Part shown: in pieces, positions 34,471 to 49,279 of the stretch
How the letters are laid out: each line of letters begins with the position of its first letter
How positions within the stretch are numbered: position 1 is the first letter of the stretch
NCBI GenBank assembly: GCA_023634235.1
Contig: JAMKCF010000002.1
Span: 11,731,091-11,795,090, forward strand
Direction of reading: 5' to 3'
Length of the DNA stretch: 64,000 nt
Source: Pisaster brevispinus
Taxonomy: Eukaryota; Echinodermata; Asteroidea; Forcipulatida; Asteriidae
Notes under the pieces: generated by a model
The model's database searches: none
What the model was told of the DNA's origin: nothing
The model's input: only the letters and a program-made list of their open reading frames with translations
Position numbers and translations under genes: made by a program

Positions 34471-37400
34471 CTTCTAGGAGGCTGGCCTCGCCTACAAAAT
34501 CCTGAACTTAACGAAACTCACGGTAGAGAGAGCCCTTGAGACGGGCTTTCCAATGGTGTAAAACTTGTGAAGATCCAGTATTGTTCTGAGGCTGATTTGA
34601 CCGTGCTTACTTTGTCTTTGTTTCTTTGACAGCTCTGTGTACAAAAATCCCATTGGGGATACTTTTGAGGAGCGTTCTGAGTAGCCCCACCTCCTGGTCA
34701 TTTCCGCTATGAAGCTTGCCCTCCGGGTCGCTAAAAAGTTGATTTTCGGATGCAGGGATATCCAAGGCACTGAGGTACAAATTTTGTCTCTCTAGCATTT
34801 CCAGTTCATGAGTTATTCCCAACCTTTGCTGAGAAATTATTCCGGACCTTTTTGTGCCGGCTTTTTCTCACCGGCGATGACGTAGGCATGTAATACAGTG
34901 GAGTTTCGGGCAGCTCTACTTCCAGGAATCTGGCCTCGCCTACAAAATCCTGATCTTAACGAAACTCACGGTAGAGAGAGCCCTTGAAACGGGCTTTCCA
35001 ATGGTGTAAAACTTGTGAAGATCCAGTATTATTCTGAGGCTGATTTGACCGTGCTTACTTTGTCTTTGTTTCTTTGACAGCTCTGTGTACAAAAATCACA
35101 TAGGGGATGCTTTTGAGGAGCGTTCTGAGTAGCCCCAGCTCCTGGTCATTTCCGCTATGTAGCTTGACCTCCGGGTCGCTAAAAGTTTGATTTTCGGATG
35201 CAGGGATATCCAAAGCAGACTCAGGTACAAATGTTGTCTCTCTAGCATTTCTAGTTCATGAGTTATTCCCAACCTTAGCTGAGAAATTATTCCGGACTTT
35301 TTTGTGCTGGCTTTTTCTCACCGGCGATGACGTAGCCATGTAATACAGTGGAGTTTCAGGCAGCCCTACTTCCAGGAATCTGGCCTCGCCTACAAAATCC
35401 TGATCTTAACGAAACTCACGGTAGAGAGAGCCCTTAAGATGGGCTTACCAATGGTGTAAAACTTGTGAAGATCCAGTATTATTCTGAGGCTGATTTGACC
35501 GTGCTTACTTTGTCTTTGTTTCTTTGACAGCTCTGTGTACAAAAATCCCATAGGGGATGCTTTTGAGGAGCGTTCTGAGTAGCCCCAGCTCCTGGTCATT
35601 TCCGCTATGAAGCTTGACCTCCGGGTCGCTAAAAGTTTGATTTTCGGATGCAGGGATATCCAAAGCAGACTCAGGTACAAATGTTGTCTCTCTAGCATTT
35701 ATAGTTCATGAGTTATTTCCAACCTTAGCTGAGAAATTATTCCGGACCTTTTTGTGCCGGCTTTTTCTCACCGGCGTTGACGTAGGCATGTAATACAGTG
35801 GAGTTTCGGGCAGCCCTACTTGCAGGAGGCTGGCCTCGCCTACAAAATCCTGAACTTAACGAAACTCACGGTAGAGAGAGCCCTTGAGACGGGCTTTCCA
35901 ATGGTGTAAAACTTGTGAAGATCCAGTATTGTTCTGAGGCTGATTTGACCGTGCTTACTTTGTCTTTGTTTCTTTGACAGCTCTGTGTACAAAAATCCCA
36001 TTGGGGATGCTTTTGAGGAGCGTTCTGAGTAGCCCCAGCTCCTGGTCATTTCCGCTATGAAGCTTGACCTCCGGGTCGCTAAAAGTTTGATTTTCGGATG
36101 CAGGGATATCCAAAGCAGACTCAGGTACAAATGTTGTCTCTCTAGCATTTCTAGTTCATGAGTTATTTCCAACCTTAGCTGAGAAATTATTCCGGACCTA
36201 TTTGTCCGGCTTTTTCTCACCGGCGTTGACGTAGGCATGTAATACAGTGGAGTTTCGGGCAGCCCTACTTCTAGGAGGCTGGCCTCGCCTACAAAATCCT
36301 GAACTTAACGAAACTCACGGTAGAGAGAGCCCTTGAGACGGGCTTTCCAATGGTGTAAAACTTGTGAAGATCCAGTATTGTTCTGAGGCTGATTTGACCG
36401 TGCTTACTTTGTCTTTGTTTCTTTGACAGCTCTGTGTACAAAAATCCCATTGGGGATACTTTTGAGGAGCGTTCTGAGTAGCCCCACCTCCTGGTCATTT
36501 CCGCTATGAAGCTTGCCCTCCGGGTCGCTAAAAAGTTGATTTTCGGATGCAGGGATATCCAAGGCAGACTGAGGTACAAATTTTGTCTCTCTAGCATTTC
36601 CAGTTCATGAGTTATTCCCAACCTTTGCTGAGAAATTATTCCGGACCTTTTTGTGCCGGCTTTTTCTCACCGGCGATGACGTAGGCATGTAATACAGTGG
36701 AGTTTCGGGCAGCTCTACTTCCAGGAATCTGGCCTCGCCTACAAAATCCTGATCTTAACGAAACTCACGGTAGAGAGAGCCCTTGAAACGGGCTTTCCAA
36801 TGGTGTAAAACTTGTGAAGATCCAGTATTATTCTGAGGCTGATTTGACCGTGCTTACTTTGTCTTTGTTTCTTTGACAGCTCTGTGTACAAAAATCACAT
36901 AGGGGATGCTTTTGAGGAGCGTTCTGAGTAGCCCCAGCTCCTGGTCATTTCCGCTATGTAGCTTGACCTCCGGGTCGCTAAAAGTTTGATTTTCGGATGC
37001 AGGGATATCCAAAGCAGACTCAGGTACAAATGTTGTCTCTCTAGCATTTCTAGTTCATGAGTTATTCCCAACCTTAGCTGAGAAATTATTCCGGACTTTT
37101 TTGTGCTGGCTTTTTCTCACCGGCGATGACGTAGCCATGTAATACAGTGGAGTTTCAGGCAGCCCTACTTCCAGGAATCTGGCCTCGCCTACAAAATCCT
37201 GATCTTAACGAAACTCACGGTAGAGAGAGCCCTTAAGATGGGCTTACCAATGGTGTAAAACTTGTGAAGATCCAGTATTATTCTGAGGCTGATTTGACCG
37301 TGCTTACTTTGTCTTTGTTTCTTTGACAGCTCTGTGTACAAAAATCCCATAGGGGATGCTTTTGAGGAGCGTTCTGAGTAGCCCCAGCTCCTGGTCATTT

Positions 37401-38080
37401 CCGCTATGAAGCTTGACCTCCGGGTCGCTAAAAGTTTGATTTTCGGATGCAGGGATATCCAAAGCAGACTCAGGTACAAATGTTGTCTCTCTAGCATTTA
37501 TAGTTCATGAGTTATTTCCAACCTTAGCTGAGAAATTATTCCGGACCTTTTTGTGCCGGCTTTTTCTCACCGGCGTTGACGTAGGCATGTAATACAGTGG
37601 AGTTTCGGGCAGCCCTACTTGCAGGAGGCTGGCCTCGCCTACAAAATCCTGAACTTAACGAAACTCACGGTAGAGAGAGCCCTTGAGACGGGCTTTCCAA
37701 TGGTGTAAAACTTGTGAAGATCCAGTATTGTTCTGAGGCTGATTTGACCGTGCTTACTTTGTCTTTGTTTCTTTGACAGCTCTGTGTATAAAAATCCCAT
37801 TGGGGATACTTTTGAGGAGCGTTCTGAATAGCCCCACCTCCTGGTCATTTCCGCTATGAAGCTTGCCCTCCGGGTCGCTAAAAAGTTGATTTTCGGATGC
37901 AGGGATATCCAAGGCAGACTGAGGTACAAATTTTGTCTCTCTAGCATTTCCAGTTCATGAGTTATTCCCAACCTTTGCTGAGAAATTATTCCGGACCTTT
38001 TTGTGCCGGCTTTTTCTCACCGGCGATGACGTAGGCATGTAATACAGTGGAGTTTCGGGCAGCTCTACTTCCAGGAATCT
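34471..38080. repeat. Higher-order repeat: ~1.8-kb tetramer, two copies
   Basis: Markers repeat about 1,797-1,799 bp apart: CTTCTAGGAGG (34471/36268), GAAATCACATAGGGG-type monomers (about 35093/36893), CTATGTAGCTTGACC (about 35155/36955), GTAGCCATG (about 35333/37132) and GGCTTACCAATGG (about 35442/37241). Confidence 0.85.
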
Positions 38081-41000
38081 GGCCTCGCCTACAAAATCCT
38101 GATCTTAACGAAACTCACGGCACAGAGAGCCCTTGAGACGGGCTTTCTAATGGTGTAAAACTTGTGAAAATCCAGTATTATTCTGAGGCTGATTTGACCG
38201 TGCTTACTTTGTCTTTGTTTCTTTGACAGCTCTGTGTACACAAATCTCACTAGGGGTGCTTTTGAGGAGCGTTCTGAGTAGCCCCACCTCCTCGTCATTT
38301 CCGCTACAAAGCTTGCCCTCCGGGTCGCTAAAAGTTTAATTTTCTGATGCAGGGATATCCAAGGCAGACTCAGGTACAAATTTTGTCTCTCTAGCATTTC
38401 TAGTTCATGAGTTATTCCCTACTTTAGCTGAGAAATTATTCCTTACCTTTTTGTGCCGTCTTTTTCTCACCGGCGATGACGTAGGCATGTAATACAGTGG
38501 AGTTTCGGGCAGCCCTACTTCCAGGAGGCTGGCCTCGCCTACAAAATCCTGATCTTAACGAAAATCACGGTAGAGAGAGTCCTTGAGACGGGCGTTCCAA
38601 TAAAGTAAAACTTGAGAAGATCCAGTATTATTCTGAGGCTGATTTGACCGTGCTTACTTTGTGTTTGTTTCTTTGACAGCTCTGTGTACAAAAATCCCAT
38701 TGGGGTTGCTTTTGAGGAGCGTTCTGAGTAGCCCCACCTCCTGGTCTTATCCGCTATGAAGCTTGCCCTCCGGGTCGCTAAAATTTTGATTTTTGGTCGC
38801 AGGGATATCCAAGGCAGACTCAGGTACAAATTTTGTCTCTCTAGCATTTCTAGTTCATGAGTTATTCCCAACCTTTGCTGAGAAATTATTCCGGACCTTT
38901 TTGTGCCGGCTTTTTCTCACCGGCGATGACGTAGGCATGTAATACAGTGGAGTTTCGGGCAGCTCTACTTCCAGGAATCTGGCCTCGCCTACAAAATCCT
39001 GATCTTAACGAAACTCACGGTAGAGAGAGCCCTTGAGACGGGCTTTCCAATGGTGTAAAACTTGTGAAGATCCAGTATTATTCTGAGGCTGATTTGACCG
39101 TGCTTACTTTGTCTTTGTTTCTTTGACAGCTCTGTGTACAAAAATCCCATTGGGGATGCTTTTGAGGAGCGTTCTGAGTAGCCCCAGCTCCTGGTCATTT
39201 CCGCTATGAAGCTTGACCTCCGGGTCGCTAAAAGTTTGATTTTCGGATGCAGGGATATCCAAAGCAGACTCAGGTACAAATGTTGTCTCTCTAGCATTTC
39301 TAGTTCATGAGTTATTCCCAACCTTAGCTGAGAAATTATTCCGGACCTTTTTGTGCTGGCTTTTTCTCACCGGCGATGACGTAGGCATGTAATACAGTGG
39401 AGTTTCAGGCAGCCCTACTTCCAGGAATCTGGCCTCGCCTACAAAATCCTGATCTTAACGAAACTCACGGTAGAGAGAGCCCTTAAGATGGGCTTTCCAA
39501 TGGTGTAAAACTTGTGAAGATCCAGTATTATTCTGAGGCTGATTTGACCGTGCTTACTTTGTCTTTGTTTCTTTGACAGCTCTGTGTACAAAAATCCCAT
39601 AGGGGATGCTTTTGAGGAGCGTTCTGAGTAGCCCCAGCTCCTGGTCATTTCCGCTATGAAGCTTGACCTCCGGGTCGCTAAAAGTTTGATTTTCGGATGC
39701 AGGGATATCCAAAGCAGACTCAGGTACAAATGTTGTCTCTCTAGCATTTCTAGTTCATGAGTTATTTCCAACCTTAGCTGAGAAATTATTCCGGACCTAT
39801 TTGTCCGGCTTTTTCTCACCGGCGTTGACGTAGGCATGTAATACAGTGGAGTTTCGGGCAGCCCTACTTCTAGGAGGCTGGCCTCGCCTACAAAATCCTG
39901 AACTTAACGAAACTCACGGTAGAGAGAGCCCTTGAGACGGGCTTTCCAATGGTGTAAAACTTGTGAAGATCCAGTATTGTTCTGAGGCTGATTTGACCGT
40001 GCTTACTTTGTCTTTGTTTCTTTGACAGCTCTGTGTACAAAAATCCCATTGGGGATACTTTTGAGGAGCGTTCTGAGTAGCCCCACCTCCTGGTCATTTC
40101 CGCTATGAAGCTTGCCCTCTGGGTCGCTAAAAAGTTGATTTTCGGATGCAGGGATATCCAAGGCAGACTGAGGTACAAATGTTGTCTCTCTAGCATTTCC
40201 AGTTCATGAGTTATTCCCAACCTTTGCTGAGAAATTATTCCGGACCTTTTTGTGCCGGCTTTTTCTCACCGGCGATGACGTAGGCATGTAATACAGTGGA
40301 GTTTCGGGCAGCTCTACTTCCAGGAATCTGGCCTCGCCTACAAAATCCTGATCTTAACGAAACTCACGGTAGAGAGAGCCCTTGAAACGGGCTTTCCAAT
40401 GGTGTAAAACTTGTGAAGATCCAGTATTATTCTGAGGCTGATTTGACCGTGCTTACTTTGTCTTTGTTTCTTTGACAGCTCTGTGTACAAAAATCACATA
40501 GGGGATGCTTTTGAGGAGCGTTCTGAGTAGCCCCAGCTCCTGGTCATTTCCGCTATGAAGCTTGACCTCCGGGTCGCTAAAAGTTTGATTTTCGGATGCA
40601 GGGATATCCAAAGCAGACTCAGGTACAAATGTTGTCTCTCTAGCATTTCTAGTTCATGAGTTATTCCCAACCTTAGCTGAGAAATTATTCCGGACTTTTT
40701 TGTGCTGGCTTTTTCTCACCGGCGATGACGTAGCCATGTAATACAGTGGAGTTTCAGGCAGCCCTACTTCCAGGAATCTGGCCTCGCCTACAAAATCCTG
40801 ATCTTAACGAAACTCACGGTAGAGAGAGCCCTTGAAACGGGCTTTCCAATGGTGTAAAACTTGTGAAGATCCAGTATTATTCTGAGGCTGATTTGACCGT
40901 GCTTACTTTGTCTTTGTTTCTTTGACAGCTCTGTGTACAAAAATCACATAGGGGATGCTTTTGAGGAGCGTTCTGAGTAGCCCCAGCTCCTGGTCATTTC

Positions 41001-42510
41001 CGCTATGAAGCTTGACCTCCGGGTCGCTAAAAGTTTGATTTTCGGATGCAGGGATATCCAAAGCAGACTCAGGTACAAATGTTGTCTCTCTAGCATTTCT
41101 AGTTCATGAGTTATTTCCAACCTTAGCTGAGAAATTATTCCGGACCTTTTTGTGCCGGCTTTTTCTCACCGGCGTTGACGTAGGCATGTAATACAGTGGA
41201 GTTTCGGGCAGCCCTACTTGCAGGAGGCTGGCCTCGCCTACAAAATCCTGAACTTAACGAAACTCACGGTAGAGAGAGCCCTTGAGACGGGCTTTCCAAT
41301 GGTGTAAAACTTGTGAAGATCCAGTATTGTTCTGAGGCTGATTTGACCGTGCTTACTTTGTCTTTGTTTCTTTGACAGCTCTGTGTACAAAAATCCCATT
41401 GGGGATGCTTTTGAGGAGCGTTCTGAGTAGCCCCACCTCCTGGTCATTTCCGCTATGAAGCTTGCCCTCCGGGTCGCTAAAAAGTTGATTTTCGGATGCA
41501 GGGATATCCAAGGCAGACTGAGGTACAAATTTTGTCTCTCTAGCATTTCCAGTTCATGAGTTATTCCCAACCTTTGCTGAGAAATTATTCCGGACCTTTT
41601 TGTGCCGGCTTTTTCTCACCGGCGATGACGTAGGCATGTAATACAGTGGAGTTTCGGGCAGCTCTACTTCCAGGAATCTGGCCTCGCCTACAAAATCCTG
41701 ATCTTAACGAAACTCACGGTAGAGAGAGCCCTTGAGACGGGCTTTCCAATGGTGTAAAACTTGTGAAGATCCAGTATTGTTCTGAGGCTGATTTGACCGT
41801 GCTTACTTTGTCTTTGTTTCTTTGACAGCTCTGTGTACAAAAATCCCATTGGGGATACTTTTGAGGAGCGTTCTGAGTAGCCTCACCTCCTGGTCATTTC
41901 CGCTATGAAGCTTGCCCTCCGGGTCGCTAAAAAATTGATTTTCGGATGCAGGGATATCCAAGGCAGACTGAGGTACAAATTTTGTCTCTCTAGCATTTCC
42001 AGTTCATGAGTTATTCCCAACCTTTGCTGAGAAATTATTCCGGACCTTTTTGTGCCGGCTTTTTCTCACCGGCGATGACGTAGGCATGTAATACAGTGGA
42101 GTTTCGGGCAGCTCTACTTCCAGGAATCTGGCCTCGCCTACAAAATCGTGATCTTAACGAAACTCACGGTAGAGAGAGCCCTTGAGACGGGCTTTCCAAT
42201 GGTGTAAAACTTGTGAAGATCCAGTATTATTCTGAGGCTGATTTGACCGTGCTTACTTTGTCTTTGTTTCTTTGACAGCTCTGTGTACAAAAATCCCAAT
42301 GGGGATGCTTTTGAGGAGCGTTCTGAGTAGCCCCAGCTCCTGGTCATTTCCGCTATGAAGCTTGACCTCCGGGTCGCTAAAAGTTTGATTTTCGGATGCA
42401 GGGATATCCAAATCAGGCTCAGGTACAAATGTTGTCTCTCTAGCATTTCTAGTTCATGAGTTATTCCCAACCTTACCTGAGAAATTATTCCGGACCTTTT
42501 TGTGCTGGCT

Positions 42511-42517
42511 TCCCCCT
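42511..42517. other. 7-bp insertion in the hairpin region
   Basis: GCTGGCTTCCCCCTTTTTCTCACC has about seven extra bases (TTCCCCC or an equivalent placement) before the T run. I saw it only in this monomer. It explains the 457-bp step to the next monomer. Confidence 0.75.
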
Positions 42518-44759
42518 TTTTCTCACCGGCGATGACGTAGGAATGTAATACAGTGGAGTTTCAGGCAGCCCTACTTCCAGCAATCTGGCCTCGCCTACAA
42601 AATCCTGATCTTAACGAAACTCACGGTAGAGAGAGCCCTTGAGATGGGCTTTCCAATGGTGTAAAACTTGTGAAGATCCAGTATTATTCTGAGGCTGATT
42701 TGACCGTGCTTACTTTGTCTTTGTTTCTTTGACAGCTCTGTGTACAAAAATCCCATTGGGGATGCTTTTGAGGAGCGTTCTGAGTAGCCCCAGCTCCTGG
42801 TCATTTCCGCTATGAAGCTTGACCTCCGGGTCGCTAAAAGTTTGATTTTCGGATGCAGGGATATCCAAAGCAGACTCAGGTACAAATGTTGTCTCTCTAG
42901 CATTTCTAGTTCATGAGTTATTCCCAACCTTAGCTGAGAAATTATTCCGGACCTTTTTGTGCTGGCTTTTTCTCACCGGCGATGACGTAGGCTTGTAATA
43001 CAGTGGAGTTTCGGGCAGCCCTACTTCCAGGAGGCTGGCCTCGTTTACAAAATCCTGATCTTAACGAAACTCACGGTAGAGAGAGCCCTTGAGACGGGCT
43101 TTCCAATGGTGTAAAACTTGTGAAGATCCAGTATTGTTCTGAGGCTGATTTGACCGTGCTTACTTTGTCTTTGTTTCTTTGACAGCTCTGTGTACAAAAA
43201 TCCCATTGGGGATACTTTTGAGGAGCGTTCTGAGTAGCCCCACCTCCTGGTCATTTCCGCTATGAAGCTTGCCCTCCGGGTCGCTAAAAAAATGATTTTC
43301 GGATGCAGGGATATCCAAGGCAGACTGAGGTACAAATTTTGTCTCTCTAGCATTTCCAGTTCATGAGTTATTCCCAACCTTTGCTGAGAAATTATTCCGG
43401 ACCTTTTTGTGCCGGCTTTTTCTCACCGGCGATGACGTAGGCATGTAATACAGTGGAGTTTCGGGCAGCTCTACTTCCAGGAATCTGGCCTCGCCTACAA
43501 AATCCTGATCTTAACGAAACTCACGGTAGAGAGAGCCCTTGAGACGGGCTTTCCAATGGTGTAAAACTTGTGAAGATCCAGTATTATTCTGAGGCTGATT
43601 TGACCGTGCTTACTTTGTCTTTGTTTCTTTGACAGCTCTGTGTACAAAAATCCCATAGGGGATGCTTTTGAGGAGCGTTCTGAGTAGCCCCAGCTCCTGG
43701 TCATTTCCGCTATGAAGCTTGACCTCCGGGTCGCTAAAAGATTGATTTTCGGATGCAGGGATATCCAAAGCAGACTCAGGTACAAATGTTGTCTCTCTAG
43801 CATTTCCAGTTCATGAGTTATTCCCAACCTTTGCTGAGAAATTATTCCGGACCTTTTTGTGCCGGCTTTTTCTCACCGGCGATGACGTAGGCATGTAATA
43901 CAGTGGAGTTTCGGGCAGCTCTACTTCCAGGAATCTGGCCTCGCCTACAAAATCCTGATCTTAACGAAACTCACGGTAGAGAGAGCCCTTGAGACGGGCT
44001 TTCCAATGGTGTAAAACTTGTGAAGATCCAGTATTATTCTGAGGCTGATTTGACCGTGCTTACTTTGTCTTCGTTTCTTTGACAGCTCTGTGTACAAAAA
44101 TCCCATAGGGGATGCTTTTGAGGAGCGTTCTGAGTAGCCCCAGCTCCTGGTCATTTCCGCTATGAAGCTTGACCTCCGGGTCGCTAAAAGTTTGATTTTC
44201 GGATGCAGGGATATCCAAAGCAGACTCAGGTACAAATGTTGTCTCTCTAGCATTTCTAGTTCATGAGTTATTCCCAACCTTAGCTGAGAAATTATTCCGG
44301 ACCTTTTTGTGCTGGCTTTTTCTCACCGGCGATGACGTAGGCATGTAATACAGTGGAGTTTCAGGCAGCCCTACTTCCAGGAATCTAGCCTCGCCTACAA
44401 AATCCTGATCTTAACGAAACTCACGGTAGAGAGAGCCCTTAAGATGGGCTTTCCAATGGTGTAAAACTTGTGAAGATCCAGTATTATTCTGAGGCTGATT
44501 TGACCGTGCTTACTTTGTCTTTGTTTCTTTGACAGCTCTGTGTACAAAAATCCCATAGGGGATGCTTTTGAGGAGCGTTCTGAGTAGCCCCAGCTCCTGG
44601 TCATTTCCGCTATGAAGCTTGACCTCCGGGTCGCTAAAAATTTGATTTTCGGATGCAGGGATATCCAAAGCAGACTCAGGTACAAATGTTGTCTCTCTAG
44701 CATTTCTAGTTCATGAGTTATTCCCAACCTTAGCTGAGAAATTATTCCGGACCTTTTTG

Positions 44760-47700
44760 TGCTGGCTTTTTCTCACCGGCGATGACGTAGGCTTGTAATA
44801 CAGTGGAGTTTCGGGCAGCCCTACTTCCAGGAGGCTGGCCTCGTTTACAAAATCCTGATCTTAACGAAACTCACGATAGAGAGAGCCCTTGAGACGGGCT
44901 TTCTAATGATGTAAAACTTGTGAAGATCCAGTATTATTCTGAGGCTGATTTGACCGTGCTTACTTTGTCTTTGTTTCTTTGACAGCTCTGTGTACAAAAA
45001 TCCCATTGGGGATGCTTTTGAGGAGTGTCTGAGTAGCCCCAGCTCCTGGTCATTTCCGCTATGAAGCTTGACCTCCGGGTCGCTAAAAGTTTGATTTTCG
45101 GATGCAGGGTTATCCAAAGCAGACTCAGGTACAAATGTTGTCTCTCTAGCATTTCTATTTCATGAGTTATTCCCAACCTTAGCTGAGAAATTATTCCGGA
45201 CCTTTTTGTGCCGGCTTTTTCTCACCGGCGTTGACGTAGGCATGTAATACAGTGGAGTTTCGGGCAGCCCTACTTCCAGGATGCTGGCCTCGCCTTCAAA
45301 ATCCTGATCTTAACGAAACTCACGGTAAAGAGAGCCCTTGAGACGGGCTTTCCAATGGTGTAAAACTTGTGAAGATCCAGTATTATTCTGAGGCTGATTT
45401 GACCGTGCTTACTTTGTCTTTGTTTCTTTGACAGCTCTGTGTACAAAAATCCCATTGGGGATGCTTTTGAGGAGCGTTCTGAGTAGCCCCACCTCCTGGT
45501 CATTTCCGCTATGAAGCTTGCCCTCCGGGTCGCTAAAAATTTGATTTTCGGATGCAGGGATATCCAAAGCAGACTCAGGTACAAATGTTGTCTCTCTAGC
45601 ATTTCTAGTTCATGAGTTATTCCCAACCTTAGCTGAGAAATTATTCCGGACCTTTTTGTGCCGGTTTTTTCTCACCGGCGATGACGTAGGCATGTAATAC
45701 AGTGGAATTTCGGGCAGCCCTACTTCCAGGAGGCTGGCCTCGCCTACAAAATCCTGATCTTAACGAAACTCACGGTAGAGAGAGCCCTTGAGATGGGCTT
45801 TCCAATGGTGTAAAACTTGTGAAGATCCAGTATTATTCTCAGGCTGATTTGACCGTGCTTACTTTGTCTTTGTTTCTTTGACAGCTCTGTGTACAAAAAT
45901 CCCATTGGGGATGCTTTTGAGGAGCGTTCTGAGTAGCCTCAGCTCCTGGTCATTTCCGCTATGAAGCTTGACCTCCGGGTCGCTATAAAGTTTGATTTTC
46001 GGATGCAGGGATATCCAAAGCAGACTCAGGTACAAATGTTGTCTCTCTAGCATTTCTAGTTCATGAGTTATTCCCAACCTTAGCTGAGAAAATATTCCGG
46101 ACCTTTTTGTGCTGGCTTTTTCTCACCGGCGATGACGTAGGCTTGTAATACAGTGGAGTTTCGGGCAGCCCTACTTCCAGGAGGCTGGCCTCGCCTACAA
46201 AATCCTGATCTTAACGAAACTCACGGTAGAGAGAGCCCTTGAGATGGGCTTTCCAATGGTGTAAAACTTGTGAAGATCCAGTATTATTCTGAGGCTGATT
46301 TGACCGTGCTTACTTTGTCTTTGTTTCTTTGACAGCTCTGTGTACAAAAATCCCATTGGGGATGCTTTTGAGGAGCGTTCTGAGTAGCCCCACCTCCTGG
46401 TCATTTCCGCTATGAAGCTTGACCTCCGGGTCGCTAAAAGTTTGATTTTCGGATGCAGGGATATCCAAAGCAGACTCAGGTACAAATGTTGTCTCTCTAG
46501 CATTTCTAGTTCATGAGTTACTCCCAACATTAGCTGAGAAATTATTCCGGACCTTTTTGTGCCGGTTTTTTCTCACCGGCGATGACGTAGGCATGTAATA
46601 CAGTGGAGTTTCGGGCAGCCCTACTTCCAGGAGGCTGGCCTCGTTTACAAAATCCTGATCTTAACGAAACTCACGATAGAGAGAGCCCTTGAGACGGGCT
46701 TTCTAATGATGTAAAACTTGTGAAGATCCAGTATTATTCTGAGGCTGATTTGACCGTGCTTACTTTGTCTTTGTTTCTTTGACAGCTCTGTGTACAAAAA
46801 TCCCATTGGGGATGCTTTTGAGGAGCGTTCTGAGTAGCCCCAGCTCCTGGTCATTTCCGCTATGAAGCTTGACCTCCGGGTCGCTAAAAGTTTGATTTTC
46901 GGATGCAGGGTTATCCAAAGCAGACTCAGGTACAAATTTTGTCTCTCTAGCATTTCTAGTTCATGAGTTATTCCCAACCTTAGCTGAGAAATTATTCCGG
47001 ACCTTTTTGTGCCGGCTTTTTCTCACCGGCGTTGACGTAGGCATGTAATACAGTGGAGTTTCGGGCAGCCCTACTTCCAGGATGCTGGCCTCGCCTTCAA
47101 AATCCTGATCTTAACGAAACTCACGGTAGAGAGAGCCCTTGAGACGGGCTTTCCAATGGTGTAAAACTTGTGAAGATCCAGTATTATTCTGAGGCTGATT
47201 TTACCGTGCTTACTTTGTCTTTGTTTCTTTGACAGCTCTGTGTACAAAAATCCCATTGGGGATGCTTTTGAGGAGCGTTCTGAGTAGCCCCACCTCCTGG
47301 TCATTTCCGCTATGAAGCTTGCCCTCCGGGTCGCTAAAAATTTGATTTTCGGATGCAGGGATATCCAAAGCAGACTCAGGTACAAATGTTGTCTCTCTAG
47401 CATTTCTAGTTCATGAGTTATTCCCAACCTTAGCTGAGAAATTATTCCGGACCTTTTTGTGCCGGTTTTTTCTCACCGGCGATGACGTAGGCATGTAATA
47501 CAGTGGAATTTCGGGCAGCCCTACTTCCAGGAGGCTGGCCTCGCCTACAAAATCCTGATCTTAACGAAACTCACGGTAGAGAGAGCCCTTGAGATGGGCT
47601 TTCCAATGGTGTAAAACTTGTGAAGATCCAGTATTATTCTGAGGCTGATTTGACCGTGCTTACTTTGTCTTTGTTTCTTTGACAGCTCTGTGTACAAAAA

Positions 47701-48360
47701 TCCCATTGGGGATGCTTTTGAGGAGCGTTCTGAGTAGCCTCAGCTCCTGGTCATTTCCGCTATGAAGCTTGACCTCCGGGTCGCTATAAAGTTTGATTTT
47801 CGGATGCAGGGATATCCAAAGCAGACTCAGGTACAAATGTTGTCTCTCTAGCATTTCTAGTTCATGAGTTATTCCCAACCTTAGCTGAGAAATTATTCCG
47901 GACCTTTTTGTGCTGGCTTTTTCTCACCGGCGATGACGTAGGCTTGTAATACAGTGGAGTTTCGGGCAGCCCTACTTCCAGGAGGCTGGCCTCGTTTACA
48001 AAATCCTGATCTTAACGAAACTCACGGTAGAGAGAGCCCTTGAGACGGGCTTTCCAATGGTGTAAAATTTGTGAAGATCCAGTATTATTCTGAGGCTGAT
48101 TTGACCGTGCTTACTTTGTCTTTGTTTCTTTGACAGCTCTGTGTACAAAAATCCCATTGGGGATGCTTTTGAGGAGCGTTCTGAGTAGCCTCAGCTCCTG
48201 GTCATTTCCGCTATGAAGCTTGACCTCCGGGTCGCTAAAAGTTTGATTTTCGGATGCAGGGATATCCAAAGCAGACTCAGGTACAAATGTTGTCTCTCTA
48301 GCATTTCTAGTTCATGAGTTATTCCCAACCTTAGCTGAGAAATTATTCCGGACCTTTTTG
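44760..48360. repeat. Higher-order repeat: ~1.8-kb tetramer, two copies
   Basis: Paired markers 1,800-1,801 bp apart: CACGATAGAG (44872/46672), GCAGGGTTATCC (about 45105/46905), CGCCTTCAAAATC (45290/47091), CAGTGGAATTTCGG (45702/47503) and CGCTATAAAGTTTG (about 45982/47783). Confidence 0.88.
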
Positions 48361-49279
48361 TGCCGGCTTTTTCTCACCGGCGATGACGTAGGCATGTAAT
48401 ACAGTGGAGTTTCGGGCAGCTCTACTTCCAGGAATCTGGCCTCGCCTACAAAATCCTGATCTTAACGAAACTCACGGTAGAGAGAGCCCTTGAGACGGGC
48501 TTTCCAATGGTGTAAAACTTGTGAAGATCCAGTATTATTCTGAGGCTGATTTGACCGTGCTTACTTTGTCTTTGTTTCTTTGACAGCTCTGTGTACAAAA
48601 ATCCCATAGGGGATGCTTTTGAGGAGCGTTCTGAGTAGCCCCAGTTCCTGGTCATTTCCGCTATGAAGCTTGACCTTCGGGTCGCTAAAAGTTTGATTTT
48701 CGGATGCAGGGATATCCAAAGCAGACTCAGGTACAAATGTTGTCTCTCTAGCATTTCTAGTTCATGAGTTATTCCCAACCTTAGCTGAGAAATTATTCCG
48801 GACCTTTTTGTGCCGGCTTTTTCTCACCGGCGATGACGTAGGCATGTAATACAGTGGAGTTTCGGGCAGCCCTACTTCCAGGAGGCTGGCCTCGCCTACA
48901 AAATCCTGATCTTAACGAAACTCACGGTAGAGAGAGCCCTTAAGATGGGCTTTCCAATGGTGTAAAACTTGTGAAGATCCAGTATTATTCTGAGGCTGAT
49001 TTGACCGTGCTTACTTTGTCTTTGTTTCTTTGACAGCTCTGTGTACAAAAATCCCATAGGGGATGCTTTTGAGGAGCGTTCTGAGTAGCCCCAGCTCCTG
49101 GTTATTTCCGCTATGAAGCTTGACCTCCGGGTCGCTAAAAGTTTGATTTTCGGATGCAGGGATATCCAAAGCAGACTCAGGTACAAATGTTGTCTCTCTA
49201 GCATTTCTAGTTCTTGAGTTATTCCCAACCTTAGCTGAGAAATTATTCCGGACCTTTTTGTGCTGGCTTTTTCTCACCG

